Shown here: positions 33,960 to 44,747 of the stretch, piece by piece | Layout of the letters: the number at the start of each line of letters is the position of its first letter | Numbering within the stretch: the stretch's first letter is position 1 | Assembly: GCA_008477525.1 (NCBI GenBank) | Contig: SPDT01000004.1 | Coordinates: forward strand, 248,001 to 312,000 | Reading direction: 5' to 3' | DNA from: Hypomyces perniciosus | Lineage: Eukaryota > Ascomycota > Sordariomycetes > Hypocreales > Hypocreaceae | DNA: 64,000 nucleotides | Made by a program: the position numbers and the translations under genes | Notes under the pieces: model-generated | The model's input: the letters and a program-made list of their open reading frames with translations, nothing else | Databases searched by the model: none | Told to the model about the DNA's origin: nothing

Positions 33960-34801
33960 TTTAATATAGTAAAGGTTATCTTATAGTACCCTGGCTCCTC
34001 AAGCTACCTTTTCTTCTAGTACTCTTTTAACTTCCATATATTTTGTTTTATCTCTACAGGCAATCTTAATGCGATATGGGTTCTTTAGGTTCTGGGTTAC
34101 CCCTAAATATCGCTATGAAACATTATTCCATTCAAAGCAGACTCTATCTTTAACCATAAAGCAGATCGCACCTACTGTTAATCTGTTATTCTCCTTATCT
34201 TATACTTATAATATATCGATTATACAGTATAGCGCCTAAAGCCTATTAAATTGTCTTTAATTGTTTGGTAGGGTATATTATTTTTAGTTAGTTGTAGTGG
34301 CAGCGACGCTTGCGCCGCGTCTGTATAGGTGAACAGTGGGGCCTTCGCCGCAGTGGTCGCGTTTATTGTAATAGCCTTAAGCTGTTCGCGGACCTGTTTC
34401 AGCTCCTTGGTCATCTGTTTCCTGTCCTCCTCTTCCATCTTTTAGCTTAATTCGCTTATTATGTCTTGCTGCGTGCGGGCCCTCTCGACCTGCGCCTTTA
34501 ACGCCGCCTTTAGCCATTGGATCTCCTCGTGGGAGTTTTCCAGTATCTCTAGGGCCTTTCGGAGCATCGCCAGCGCGTCGTCATCGTCAATTGTGTCACT
34601 ATTTTTATTTTTAGTTGCTAGACTCTTTTGCCCTCTATTTAGTTTCTCTTGGGTTGCTGGTCGGGTGCGTTTCTTTGTCTCTTCTGTTGGTTGAGTGAGG
34701 CTGTCCAAAGTCCTATTGGTCGGCTTCACCACGCGTCCTCGCAGCGTGGTAAAAGGGGCGCCATCCCCTACCACGATCTCGTCCCCTGCTGGTTCTTCCA
34801 T
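33960..34801 (-). pseudogene. LINE ORF1/gag-like protein, 5' part
   Basis: Read on the minus strand from ATG 34801 (M-E-E-P-A-G-D-E). An acidic/basic, coiled-coil-rich protein with R-T-R-P-A-T near residue 45, a D-D-D-D run near 72 and long amphipathic helices, a stop at 34439-34441, then M-E-E-E-D-R-K-Q-M-T-K-E-L-K and an alanine-rich stretch. After 34220 the same strand continues with stops to about 33960. The composition and helix-rich N-terminus resemble ORF1 of fungal Tad-type LINEs; the match is from general pattern, not a diagnostic motif. No downstream RT is attached, so the copy is truncated. Confidence 0.5.
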
Positions 34802-35334
34802 GATGGGACACTAAGTCGCCACACTAACCTTTCTACAACAAAGCGGCAGCAATCCTGTGATGGTACCCTTGGCCCGTTATATGTACAGTTCCCCTTTATG
34901 TACAGTCCTTAACAATCGGTTCCCCAGTACTAACCCTTATCTACTATACTATATAGGGATATAAAATGGGGTACTTAAGCTTTACTAGATTATGTGCTAG
35001 ATCACGAGTACCCTGAATTGCAGTGTCATATGATCCGGTCCACTTTCTATATATGGATTAGTAAGTGGAAATCATGCAATGTAGTGGGTCCTGCTACATT
35101 ACCGGTACTTCAATTCGCAGCAAAATATCACTGAAAGGGGGCCCTAATCCCTGTGTGGCCTTTGAAAATATATTTAATGGGGTAGGGATTAATCTTAATG
35201 GACCCTTGTTCAACGAAGCTCCCTACAGCTTAATAACACTTTGATCTATCAGAGACGTATGACATGACTATTGCGGAGAGTCACTTCGTTAATTAATCCC
35301 AACGCCGTGGTCGTCTCCTGAAACCATCAACATT
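34802..35334. other. intergenic, upstream of the Zn2Cys6 gene
   Basis: Starts with what may be the 5' UTR of the LINE fragment, then unique sequence. The last 200-300 bp should hold the promoter of the transcription-factor gene. No specific site is recognised. Confidence 0.4.
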
Positions 35335-37591
35335 ATGCCGGACCCTGGGATTGCGCTGTTAACTACTACTTTCCGGGCTACTGAGCCTCACCGAATGAAG
35401 CGATTTCGTCAGGCTGTGTCCTGCCATAGCTGTCGAAAGCGCAAGTCAAAGTGCGATAGGCAGCATCCATGCGGCACCTGCGAGATGCGCAACCAGGGGG
35501 ACCGCTGCCGGTATGACTCGCCGTCAGATAAGGCTACTGCCAGGAGTCGCCAGGAGATGCAACTCAAGCTGAGTAGACTAGAGCAGATAGTGAGAGGCCT
35601 GGCAGAGCAAGGCCCCTCCGCTCTGGAAAATCACGGCGAGCACAGAGGCAAGGATGCAGAGGCGGTTGTCGGGGAGCCTCAGTTGGGCAATAGAATGGAA
35701 CCCGGTTATCACGGAGCGACCTCGTGGACTGCGTTGATGGAAAGCATCCATGATATTCAGGATATTTTAGCAGTTGAGGAAGAACCGGAGATGGCGGACG
35801 AGCTCGATATGGTGACGGTGATGTCGGACGTTGTACTGGAACGAGCTCCTCCTATTACCATTGAGGACGTCATTGACAGCCTGCCTCCACGGCAAGACTC
35901 GGACAGACTCATCTCGGCCTATTTCAATGCCAAGTTCCTAGCAGTCCCGTTTATTCACACCCATCATTTTAAGAGACGGTACGATGCCTTCTGGGACGAC
36001 CCGCCTTCTACCAGCTTCCTGTGGATCAGCATTTTGTTCTCCATCCTTGGCGTCGGGGCTATGGTGGCGAAAACGAAAAGTTCACATCATTTATCACCAT
36101 CACTCTCCAGGGCCGACTCGAGAATATATATGGCCCAGTCGGCGCGATGTCTTGTTGCGGGACAATACCTAAGGCGCAAACCCTTCTCTATTGAGGCTCT
36201 GCTCATGCATGCGCATTCTCGCAACGTACAAAAGCAGGACTCCGACTCGACACTTCTGGCTCTTTTCGGACTTACCGTCCGGCTTGCGCAACAACAGGGA
36301 TACCACCGTGACTCAACTAAGATATCAGGCAAGATCACCGCCTTTGATGCAGAGATGAGGCGACGGGTCTGGTTCATGATTCAGTCGGCAGACCTTCTGT
36401 TCTCCTTCCAGAATGGTATGCCCTCAGTCATCACTGAAGATTCGTGCGACGTTGACCATCCAACGAACCTTACCGACGATGACTTTGATGAAGACTCCGT
36501 CTGCTTACCTTCTCCCCGGTCTGTAAACGACCCTATACCCATTCTTGTCTGCATCCTCAAGTCCAAGCTCTGTCGCATTATGCGCCGTATTCTGCACCAA
36601 GCCGTCTCCGTTACCCCGACGCCGTACTCCGAAATACTCTCTCGTAATCACGAGCTCGAGGAGTGGCACACAGCCGTACCGCCATGCTTGCGCATCCGCT
36701 CCATCCGCAACACCGGCTTCACAGATCCGAACTACACTATCATGCACCGCCTAATGCTCGAGCTCCTGTACCGCAAGTGTCTCTGCATACTACATCGGCC
36801 ATACCTCACGGTTGATAAAGATAACGCTACGTACAATGCGTCGAGGCAGATTTGCAGGGAGTCAGCGTTAAAGATATTGGAAATGCAGGCCGAGCTGGAT
36901 CAGGAGACGAATCCTGGAAAGAGGATGTACGAGGATAGGTTCATGGTTTCGAGTCTGACGTTGCACCACTTCTTGCTTGCGGCCATGATTGCTTGCTTGG
37001 ATTTGAAGGAGTCGACGGATATCAGGTAAAGTTGGGAGGGGAGAGAAATAAGAGCCTTGCATTGCCTTAGTTGAGTGCTGACAACTTTCCCAGCATGGAA
37101 GACAGAGCGAGGCGCATCAGCATGCTGCGTACTGCATGCCATATCTGGTCATCGAGAAGCGGTCACTCTTCCGACGCCTTGCACGCTTCCCAGGTCCTCC
37201 GTGCGGTCCTCATTAGAGTCGAAAGCGCCAGTGGTTCATCTGACACTTCAGCATCGGTCTTGGATACCCCCAGAACAGGCACCAACGCTCAAAGCAACGA
37301 TCGACCGATGGAAGGCTTTTTGGATATGCCTGGGTCGTCGAGCGCTGTCGACGTGCCCACTTCCAATTCCGGCAGTGCTGTTCCTGGCATCAAATGCTCG
37401 ATCGATTTCAATGAGGCACCAGCTTCAGAGAACCTATTCAGTAACACTGATGTGCTACATTGGGTTCGTCCTGGGTTCATCACTTATTGTCATTTGTTGT
37501 GGAGGGAATTCAGGTGGCTAACATTTTTATCTAGTACTCCATCGACCAATACCTGCATTGCGACCTCCCAATGGAGGGATCCTTGGAATAG
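35335..37591 (+). CDS. Zn2Cys6 fungal transcription factor (three exons)
   Basis: Nuclear regulator with an N-terminal binuclear zinc cluster C-X2-C-X6-C-X5-C-X2-C-X8-C (Cys 30, 33, 40, 46, 49, 58), a short coiled coil at about 73-92, and a fungal_trans middle region (F-N-A-K-F-L-A-V-P-F-I-H near 205; R-R-R-V-W-F-M-I-Q near 343). Proposed structure: exon 1 35335-37025, intron 37026-37093 (GT...GCTGAC...CAG), exon 2 37094-37463, intron 37464-37534 (GT...GCTAAC...TAG), exon 3 37535-37591, giving 705 residues. The last intron is inferred because splicing yields a W-Y-S-I-D-Q-Y-L type end typical of the family; without it exon 2 would read on to a stop at 37607. A second in-frame ATG at 35395, just before the zinc cluster, is a possible start. 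The target genes are unknown; the secreted hydrolase downstream is the nearest neighbour. Confidence 0.87.
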
Positions 37592-38381
37592 GTCTTCTCA
37601 GAGATAGACACATGATTTAGCCTTCCATTTTGAAAACTCAATATTGCAAGACGCTTTCCAACAAAGGATACTTTGGTGAAAAAGCAGTACTCTAATGGGG
37701 ACAATGAGGGAACGAGTCATGCCGAGAGAAGGAGAAGGGGTACGCAGCTTGCTGCAGACAAGGAGGCGCATCTCTTAGAATTCGGGAAGCATTCACAGTT
37801 ACAAGCGCAGAATTGACGTCTCTGAATCTCAGGACTTAGCTATCATTTGTCACGCGCCTGCTTCTGCTGCCGGCTTTCATAACGCGACTTGCTAGTACAC
37901 GTATCAATTTCTTTAACTAGTCTATCCTTATATAATTCTCATCAATTGATTGACGCCGCTATCGTGTTGAGCTTGTCTGACAACCACCTTCTGACCACTC
38001 TGAGGGGAATTGGAAGGTCACACATCGCCGCTGAATTTCAACTAAACGATATAGCCGCGAGAGCTTTGTCAGAGTTTTTCGGTTACTCTAGCTGCTACTC
38101 TGAACGTAGGTCTTGAAAGCAGCAAGGCGCCAACGAGGATAATATAGATTATTGGTATGGATTTATCGGCGGTATGTTAAGCGTTAGTACGCCGGGCTTG
38201 GACGTCTTCATTTCGTGGCCGGCCGTTCGCATAAAATGGCCGCTGGCTTCTAGAAGCCTGTGTAGCTTCCTAAAGGCATAGAAATCTGGACATCTCAGGG
38301 TTCGCCCTAACCCTCTTTCTTATTAGCGAGTTATAGATACTTCGCGTATATTTGCCTGCTGTCACGGGCTACGACCGGTGT
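37592..38381. other. intergenic, 3' side of the transcription factor
   Basis: Probable 3' UTR followed by unique sequence of ordinary composition. Short open frames here have no recognisable features. Confidence 0.4.
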
Positions 38382-38593
38382 TGTTGAGCCGGCTCTGCCG
38401 GGCCCGGAGCTTCAGCCCCGGACCACTATTGTGTAGCTAGTCAAGTTTCGTCCAAGTTGCAACCCGGCAACTACATGGCCACGAGATCGAGGTACTTTTC
38501 CTTTGCCAGGCGCGATTATGCCCTCTTCGTTATCTCCTTCCCCTGTACTCGAGATACTAATTCCAGAATATACCTCTGGTGTGTAGTCCAACA
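38382..38593 (+). repeat. possible solo LTR
   Basis: A 212-bp stretch starting tgttgagcc and ending gtccaaca (TG...CA). It has a GC-rich inverted motif near the start (ccgggcccgg), and text such as ctccttcccctgtactcgag near the end as in many fungal copia LTRs. No target duplication was found (ggtgt versus cttga) and there is no second copy in the window, so the call is weak. Confidence 0.3.
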
Positions 38594-39002
38594 CTTGAAA
38601 AACATAGCAGAGAAAACTCTCCCGGTTAGATATATATCTCCTGTGAGTAGGTACAATTTGAAAGACATGGGGCCGGAAGGTGTCCTTCGGGTACGTATTG
38701 AGCTAACAGCATAACCGATAGCATGTATAAGACGATGTAGCTTTAGCCCTTCCAAACATAAGGTCACTAGCACGCAACAGGACGCGTATCCTGGCCTCTT
38801 TGCAAGAACTCTGGAGCAACTGGTCATTCTGTATTCTCCAAGCACCGAACCATACACTAGAGCTACAGAAGACTACTAAGCCTGGTTGTTGCCCTGAACG
38901 CCTAGTCCCTTTTTGCCTCCTGGAGGGGAAGGGATGAGGGTCTGCCCTTTAGGGGAACGCGGTGGCCGAAAAGTGCAACCGTCCATCAAGGCAAGAGCCA
39001 CT
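38594..39002. other. intergenic between the LTR-like stretch and the hydrolase
   Basis: Unique sequence of ordinary composition. It includes the 3' flank of the hydrolase gene. No gene is supported. Confidence 0.4.
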
Positions 39003-40124
39003 TCAGAGGCTATCCATCCAATCAAGTGCCACTCGAAACGTTTTTGGTGCCTCGTAATTCAGTGTTAAGCAATGCCCCGAGTCTTGGATAACATGATAAT
39101 CGAACGATGTTGCGTTGGGGAATAGAGCATTAGTACTGCGAAGCGAGTCCTCGCAAGTCCCGAATTTCTTGCTACAAAAGTTGACGTCTTGAGCACCAGT
39201 GACAATGAGGACAGGGCCTTCGTAACCCGCCGGGATAAAGCCCCCTTGTTGAGTCAGGACCTCGCCGACCGTAACCGTGTCAGCGCTCGAGAAATCATAG
39301 TATGCGAGGGCTGGGTCGAATGTGCCGGGATTGCCGTAAAATGCTTCCGTTCGGCCTGTCTCGTTGGTGGCGCGTAGGTAGCCTGGCGGCAAGCTGCTGT
39401 ATAGGTTTGATGTTTGAGAAGCCGAGTTGAAGTCGTTGAGGATCACCGGAACGAATTGCGGGACGTTGGCACTGTAGCCCGTCAAGACTATGGCATCTGC
39501 ATCCTCAGGATATATCCTTGCAATGGCATTGCCAAGTAACGAGCCATAAGAGTGCCCAACGTAGACAATTTTATTGAACGAGCGGCCCAATTCACAAGCA
39601 CCGCTAGTGATGCGTAGTTTCGATAGAAGCTGATGAAGAATCTCAGTTTGTAGTCCAAATTGAACTAAAGATACCGGGTCGGGGCGATGAGAGTCTCCAT
39701 GTCCAAGCCTATCAATAGCCAGCGTTGGGTACCCCCGACGAGCTGCATGGCTGACCCACGAGTAGTGGTCCGAGACGCCCAATCCAGACCAAAGAGTCGC
39801 ATTGTACGTCATGCCATGCACCAAGAACTGCAAAGTATTCGCATTTTTGGTTCCGTTGAATGTCGGACTCGGTTCACAATAGATGGCGGAGATATCGAAT
39901 GAACCAGATACTGGCAAGTCGCTGTGCTGGGTGATGGTGGAGTTGCCAGAGAGGACTGAGTCAACCGCATCAATAAGCTGTTTGGAGTTTCCTTTGCAAG
40001 ACAAGTTGGAGAAAGCGCTATTGTTTGCAGCCGCCTGCACGCTAAAGGTGACCCGAGAGCAAGTAGGTTCAGCTAGGGCCAGAGTTGGCATAACCCCAAC
40101 GATCAGGATAGAAGGAAGACGCAT
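39003..40124 (-). CDS. secreted alpha/beta-hydrolase
   Basis: 373 residues, single exon. Residues 1-18 (M-R-L-P-S-I-L-I-V-G-V-M-P-T-L-A-L-A) form a signal peptide, and there are several N-glycosylation sequons (N-N-S, N-L-S, N-S-T, N-G-T, N-A-T), so the enzyme is probably secreted. Catalytic elements: oxyanion strand L-V-H-G-M (101-105), nucleophile elbow G-H-S-Y-G-S with Ser192, acid Asp313 in V-T-G-A-Q-D, and His351 in D-S-G-H-C. Cys residues in the mature chain suggest disulfides. It should hydrolyse an ester or similar bond; the substrate cannot be read from sequence. The start at 40124 is chosen because the signal peptide begins there. Complete and undamaged. Confidence 0.88.
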   Translation of the reverse strand: MRLPSILIVGVMPTLALAEPTCSRVTFSVQAAANNSAFSNLSCKGNSKQLIDAVDSVLSGNSTITQHSDLPVSGSFDISAIYCEPSPTFNGTKNANTLQFLVHGMTYNATLWSGLGVSDHYSWVSHAARRGYPTLAIDRLGHGDSHRPDPVSLVQFGLQTEILHQLLSKLRITSGACELGRSFNKIVYVGHSYGSLLGNAIARIYPEDADAIVLTGYSANVPQFVPVILNDFNSASQTSNLYSSLPPGYLRATNETGRTEAFYGNPGTFDPALAYYDFSSADTVTVGEVLTQQGGFIPAGYEGPVLIVTGAQDVNFCSKKFGTCEDSLRSTNALFPNATSFDYHVIQDSGHCLTLNYEAPKTFRVALDWMDSL

Positions 40125-41580
40125 TTTAGCAGGTTAGAAGATTAGAGTGAGGCTGGTGGTAGCAATAAAGAAAGCATCAGGTAAAAGAGTGTCAGGGGAA
40201 CCCTAGGGATAAATAGACGGAGGGTACTTACAAGTTACAACAATTAGGTGGTAGGCATTACAGGACGTTTGGGTTTCATGCTATCTCCGGCCTTCCCTTA
40301 TTCCTAGTATGCGGGAATCGTTTTGATTCATCCTAGCTCCGCTAACCTAAATCAGCTTAAATATCTGCATAAGAAAATTCCACAGCCAAGGTGGTGTGCG
40401 CATATGTGTATATTTACCGTTGTACCGGGGAGCCTCATCTTGCTTGGCTCGCAGTGACCACTTTATCGGCTGGCTTCGGGGGATTTTGATGCTTCCTAAA
40501 CAGGCAAGTCACGGCTCCGAGGAGTTACGCAAACTGAACTTGCATCTGGCGGAAACATGTACTTTGACTGGTGTCACAGATGGACATAACACACAATACA
40601 TAAGCCCGATAGTATTATGAAAACATCCACACCGAGCGTGACTGACCCATGCCAAATACGGTTAGTTTCATCTCGTATTCCCAGTTCCGTAAACAGATGG
40701 CCCAATATAGCCCAATATGGCTATTCCTATGTCCGACGTCCTTTTTAGTTCCTCCTAGCTCTTTCTCCTCTTCAACTCCCATCTTTCTAAGAGAATTAAT
40801 AGGACTACGGATCTATTTGTCTTATAGTTGTCAAAAAGTCGAAGCATTCAACTCTCTCCTATAAAAGATTTTCTGCACTAGCAGCTGTTAGCAGCCTGTT
40901 AGAATGCAGGGGTTTTCAGGCCACTTCTAGCCAGCCTTTGCCCCTCGTGGCCTTAGCATAGCACAAAGGATGATTTTAGAGAGTTCGTCTACCCTTTGCA
41001 AGCTGGCTATACAAGCAACACTAGGCTCTCGAGCCCGCCGCAGATCTTGATTGTCTTGATCTGCCCGAATCTTATGATTCTTCGCGAATAACACACCGGC
41101 CAGTCAAATGGCCTTAACTCTAGGTTTTTCCCCGATCCTGTGGGGTTTTTCGTTTTATATTGGGCTCGGCTAGTGTAAAAATTATCGCTTATATAATTTC
41201 CTTTATCTGGCGATACGCAGTAAACGGCAATAAGGCCAACACCTCCGGCTATTCTCTGGCAGCTTGCTGGCTAGTTAGGCCGGTCTTGAATTGACAGGAC
41301 TATATAGAGGGAATTAAGGCACTGCTGGCTCCTGCCGTCCAGATGCCTAGAAAGGGCTTGTATATTTTGCACCGATAGGAGGTTAATAGTAACACACACA
41401 CATACACACAAAGCCGAAGCGTGGTAAGAAACCAAAATACATAGGGATGGCCACCCATTTTCAATCAAGAACCTACAGCCGCCCATAGTCCAGAAATTTC
41501 TCCCTCTTATAACCTTGTTCCTAGCACTCACTACACAATCTATACAGATAGCGTTTTCCGACTTTAACTATTATACACGT
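40125..41580. other. intergenic, promoter side of the hydrolase
   Basis: Ordinary-composition unique sequence. The first few hundred bases upstream of 40124 should contain the hydrolase promoter. A CA-rich tract lies near 41390-41410. Open frames here are short and featureless. AT-rich RIP-type sequence resumes at about 41580. Confidence 0.4.
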
Positions 41581-41977
41581 CCTGCAGTAGCGTTTTAACT
41601 TATTCTTTTTTTGCTTTATTATATTTTTATTTTATTACTTTATTACTCGATTACTTTATTGCTTGGTTTATAGTATAGATAATGAATTGCCTATAATATT
41701 TTTTTGCCCTATCTTAAAGAAAAAGTATAGATTTACTATAAATAGACCTCTTTTATTAAAGGAAATAGCATCTTTTTTAGAGAATATAATACTGCTTTTA
41801 AAGGATATTTTAGTATATATTAATACTATATCCCTACTCCCTTATAGGGTGTAAAATACCTATTAGGTTAGCCTGTAGGCTATATATTTTCAGGTATATA
41901 AGTTATAAGTGGGTTAGCCTAATAGGCTCTAGGTAGGTTTAGGTAATAGATAAATAGCCTAATAGCCTAATAGGCTT

Positions 41978-42587
41978 AAGTAGTGCTATTTACATAGATA
42001 GAAATTGCTATTTATATAGATGGTCCGTGCGCTACCTGCGAAAATCTCCCTGCAGCTACTTACACTATACAACTTAATGCTTTATATAATAGTACTATAA
42101 TAGATAGCAGCAGCAATATATTATATTACTTCAATTAATAGGTCTTTAATATCACTTTTATCTGCTTTATACAGAATCTCCCTAGCCTAACTATTCTTCT
42201 GGCTATGTAGCTGGCACAATATCATTAAACTCTTTAATCCTAGCTAATACTGTAGCCGAGACACAGCTCTATCGTTGCGATATTTTATGGTCAGGTTCAG
42301 GCAAATCTAGCAGCTCTGAGGGTAACTGCAGCCACCTAGGATTTTCGCTATTAGGATCCGCGTAATCGACGAAGTTAAAGGCAGACGCATCTTCAGATTA
42401 GGTTAATAAAGGGTTAACGGGGATATCTATTACAGTAAAGGGCGCTAATAGTATTGGATTAGTAGTGTTATTATAGCTAAATATACTATTGAAAATGTTA
42501 GGAATTGAAAGCTAGGCAGATTGTCGCAGGCGGCGCACAGACTATCTATATAAATAACAATTTCTATCTGTATAAATAGTATTACTT
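41978..42587. mobile_element. hAT-like MITE, copy A (610 bp)
   Basis: Terminal inverted repeats of about 60 bp (left aagtagtgctattt..., right end its complement with transitions; inner landmark ccgtgcgc/gcgcacag). It is flanked by a perfect 8-bp duplication ataggctt (41970-41977 and 42588-42595). 8-bp duplications are typical of hAT transposons. No transposase frame, so it is non-autonomous. ataggctt is a common word in this RIP-decayed DNA, which weakens the duplication evidence slightly. Confidence 0.7.
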
Positions 42588-42695
42588 ATAGGCTTTAAGG
42601 TAGGTCTAGGTTATTTTAAGGTACCTATATATAATAGGTAACTTTAGGTTATAAAATTAAAATTTATTAATAAATTAATTAAATATAGTAAAATA

Positions 42696-43154
42696 GAGTA
42701 ATGCTATTGGAACAGATAAAAATTGCTACTAGAACAGATAGTCTGTATATATATATAGAAATTCTCCTAGCAACTTCCCCTAATATATAATTTACTCCTT
42801 TATATTATACTTAATTACAGTATATCTACAGCTAGCTATTCTAACGCTATTATATTGCTTTGAAAAATAGGTCTTTAGTATATATTCTAGTAATTATATA
42901 AGCGACTGTAGCTAGTCTTCAATTTCGCCATTAAAATGAAAAGGACCTAGTAGCTTAAAGTTATCTGCAGCATCGCTATACTAGGCGAATCACGGGTCTA
43001 ATAGGGAACCTATTATAATGTATAGAATTAGTGGTGTTATTATAATTGAAAGTATTATAGAAGATCGAGGAATTAAAGGCTAGGAAGATTTCTGTATATA
43101 TATACAGACTATTTGTTTTAGTAGCAATTTTTATCTATTCTCATAGTGTTACTT
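42696..43154. mobile_element. hAT-like MITE, copy B (459 bp)
   Basis: Terminal inverted repeats of about 70 bp (left gagtaatgctattgg..., inner gatagtctgtatatata) that match those of copy A in outline. Flanking 8-mers gtaaaata (42688-42695) and ttaaaata (43155-43162) agree at seven of eight positions. It lies 109 bp from copy A. Internal strings aataggtctttaata and tagtggtgttattata are shared with copy A. Confidence 0.65.
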
Positions 43155-43162
43155 TTAAAATA

Positions 43163-43358
43163 TATATGTTTATTATATATATATATATGTTTATTATATA
43201 TATATATATATGTTTATTATATATATATATATGTTTATTATATATATATATATATGTTTATTATATATATATATATATATGTGTTTATTATATATATATA
43301 TGTTTATTATATATATATATGTGTTTATTATATATATATATATGTTTATTATATATAT
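43163..43358 (+). repeat. AT microsatellite with TGTTTAT interruptions
   Basis: Tandem array of (ta)n runs separated by gtttat every 18-24 bases. It generates long but meaningless open frames rich in Tyr, Ile and Leu on both strands. It sits directly beside MITE copy B. Confidence 0.8.
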
Positions 43359-44310
43359 ATTTCTAGATGAAATCAAAATTATAAAATAATATAAAGAAAT
43401 ATAGAAATTTTTAAATTGCAAAATTATAATATATATATATATAGAAAGTATATATAAAAATACTATATATTAATTAAGGTAAATTAAATAGTTAAAGAAA
43501 GTTTAATAGTATCTTTATAGAATTATAAATAATTATTATAAATAACTTTTATAAAATATAATTCTTTAAAATATAGGCAAAAGGCTTTTTTACTTAGGAA
43601 AAAACCCTTTATTTTTAAATAGATCTTTAATTATTAAACCTTCTTAAAACCTATTTCTATAACAATAAACACTTTCTTAACCCTTAAATACTAATAAAGG
43701 GTATTAATAAAAGCTAGGATTATGAATCTATTAAATATAAAGTGAAAAAAAACCTAAAGAGTAAAGAAAATAGCTATTAAATTAATAAAATTGTAAATAG
43801 ATCCTTGTTTCTTTATTATTTAACCCTTAAATAAATTAGTAAAATTCCTCCTTTTTAATAAAGGGATTAATAGCTATAATAATAACCTCTTTAATTATAA
43901 AGGTAGCTATTCTTTTAAGTACTTCTATATAAACTTAATTATTAATTTTTATAAATAAATAGTATAATACTTAATAAAGCTTATATAAATATACTTAAAT
44001 AGATTCTTTATTAAAGGTATTATTAAAGTTATTTACCTTTAATAAATTACTATATCTTTAACTTTCTTACTATAAAGTAAAATAGATATTATACTATAAT
44101 TTAAAAGTTAAAACACTTAAGTAATAGTATTTATACTTATAGATATAATAATAAATATATTAAGTTTATTTAATATTAATATTAAAAGGTTAAATAGCAA
44201 GAATATCTTTAATTATATTTAATAAATATATATATTTCTTAATATTAAAAATATAAGCTTAAAATCATAAATAAATTTATTAAAACTATAGCTTAAAAAA
44301 GAGTTAATAA
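43359..44310. other. RIP-decayed AT-rich DNA
   Basis: No recognisable gene or motif; stops in all frames. Confidence 0.5.
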
Positions 44311-44315
44311 TATAA

Positions 44316-44742
44316 TGTCACATAGTATATAAGGTTACCTATCTATATAGATTGTATGGAGCTTTACTTTTGCTGGATTTGTGGTCTAACAGTTATAAGC
44401 CTAGTATCGTTTCGCGCGAAATTATCCGATATAGCTCCAGGTTGTAAGTTCGATTCTGTCCTAAAGGAATTAAAATACGCTAGGGTTCCTACTATTTATT
44501 CGGGGGAATGAAAATAAAGCCAAAGAAAGTCCTAGTTTAACCAGATCTAGGCACCGCAGCCATAGTAGTTAAGGTTAGCAGGAAAAAAGTCCTCTGCGCC
44601 TTGCCCTTTTATATAGGATTACAGGGAATACAGGCGCTTTATCTGGACTATCGCACCTGGGGGGTGTGTTACATAGCATATAAGGTCACTTATCCACGCA
44701 AATTGTATGGAGCTTCACTTTTGCTGGATTTATGGTCTGATA
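44316..44742 (+). mobile_element. TRIM: miniature LTR retrotransposon (427 bp)
   Basis: Two direct 76-bp repeats (44316-44391 and 44667-44742) starting TG and ending ACA/ATA. They differ only by transitions and have no indels. A perfect 5-bp duplication tataa flanks the unit (44311-44315, 44743-44747). Right after the left repeat gttataagcctag pairs with initiator tRNA-Met anticodon-arm sequence if three transitions are allowed. Just before the right repeat lies a purine tract ctggggggtg. The 275-bp interior codes for nothing. All parts of an LTR retrotransposon are thus present except genes, which defines a TRIM mobilised in trans. Confidence 0.8.
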
Positions 44743-44747
44743 TATAA

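Noticed and set aside
43146..43421. Long open frames rich in Tyr/Ile/Leu on both strands
   Set aside because: They are produced by the AT microsatellite; no gene-like composition or start context.
44371..44466. tRNA-like stretch with ttcgattctg B-box-like string (tRNA gene or SINE head)
   Set aside because: No cloverleaf could be drawn, and the stretch spans the LTR/primer-site boundary of a well-supported TRIM, which explains it better.
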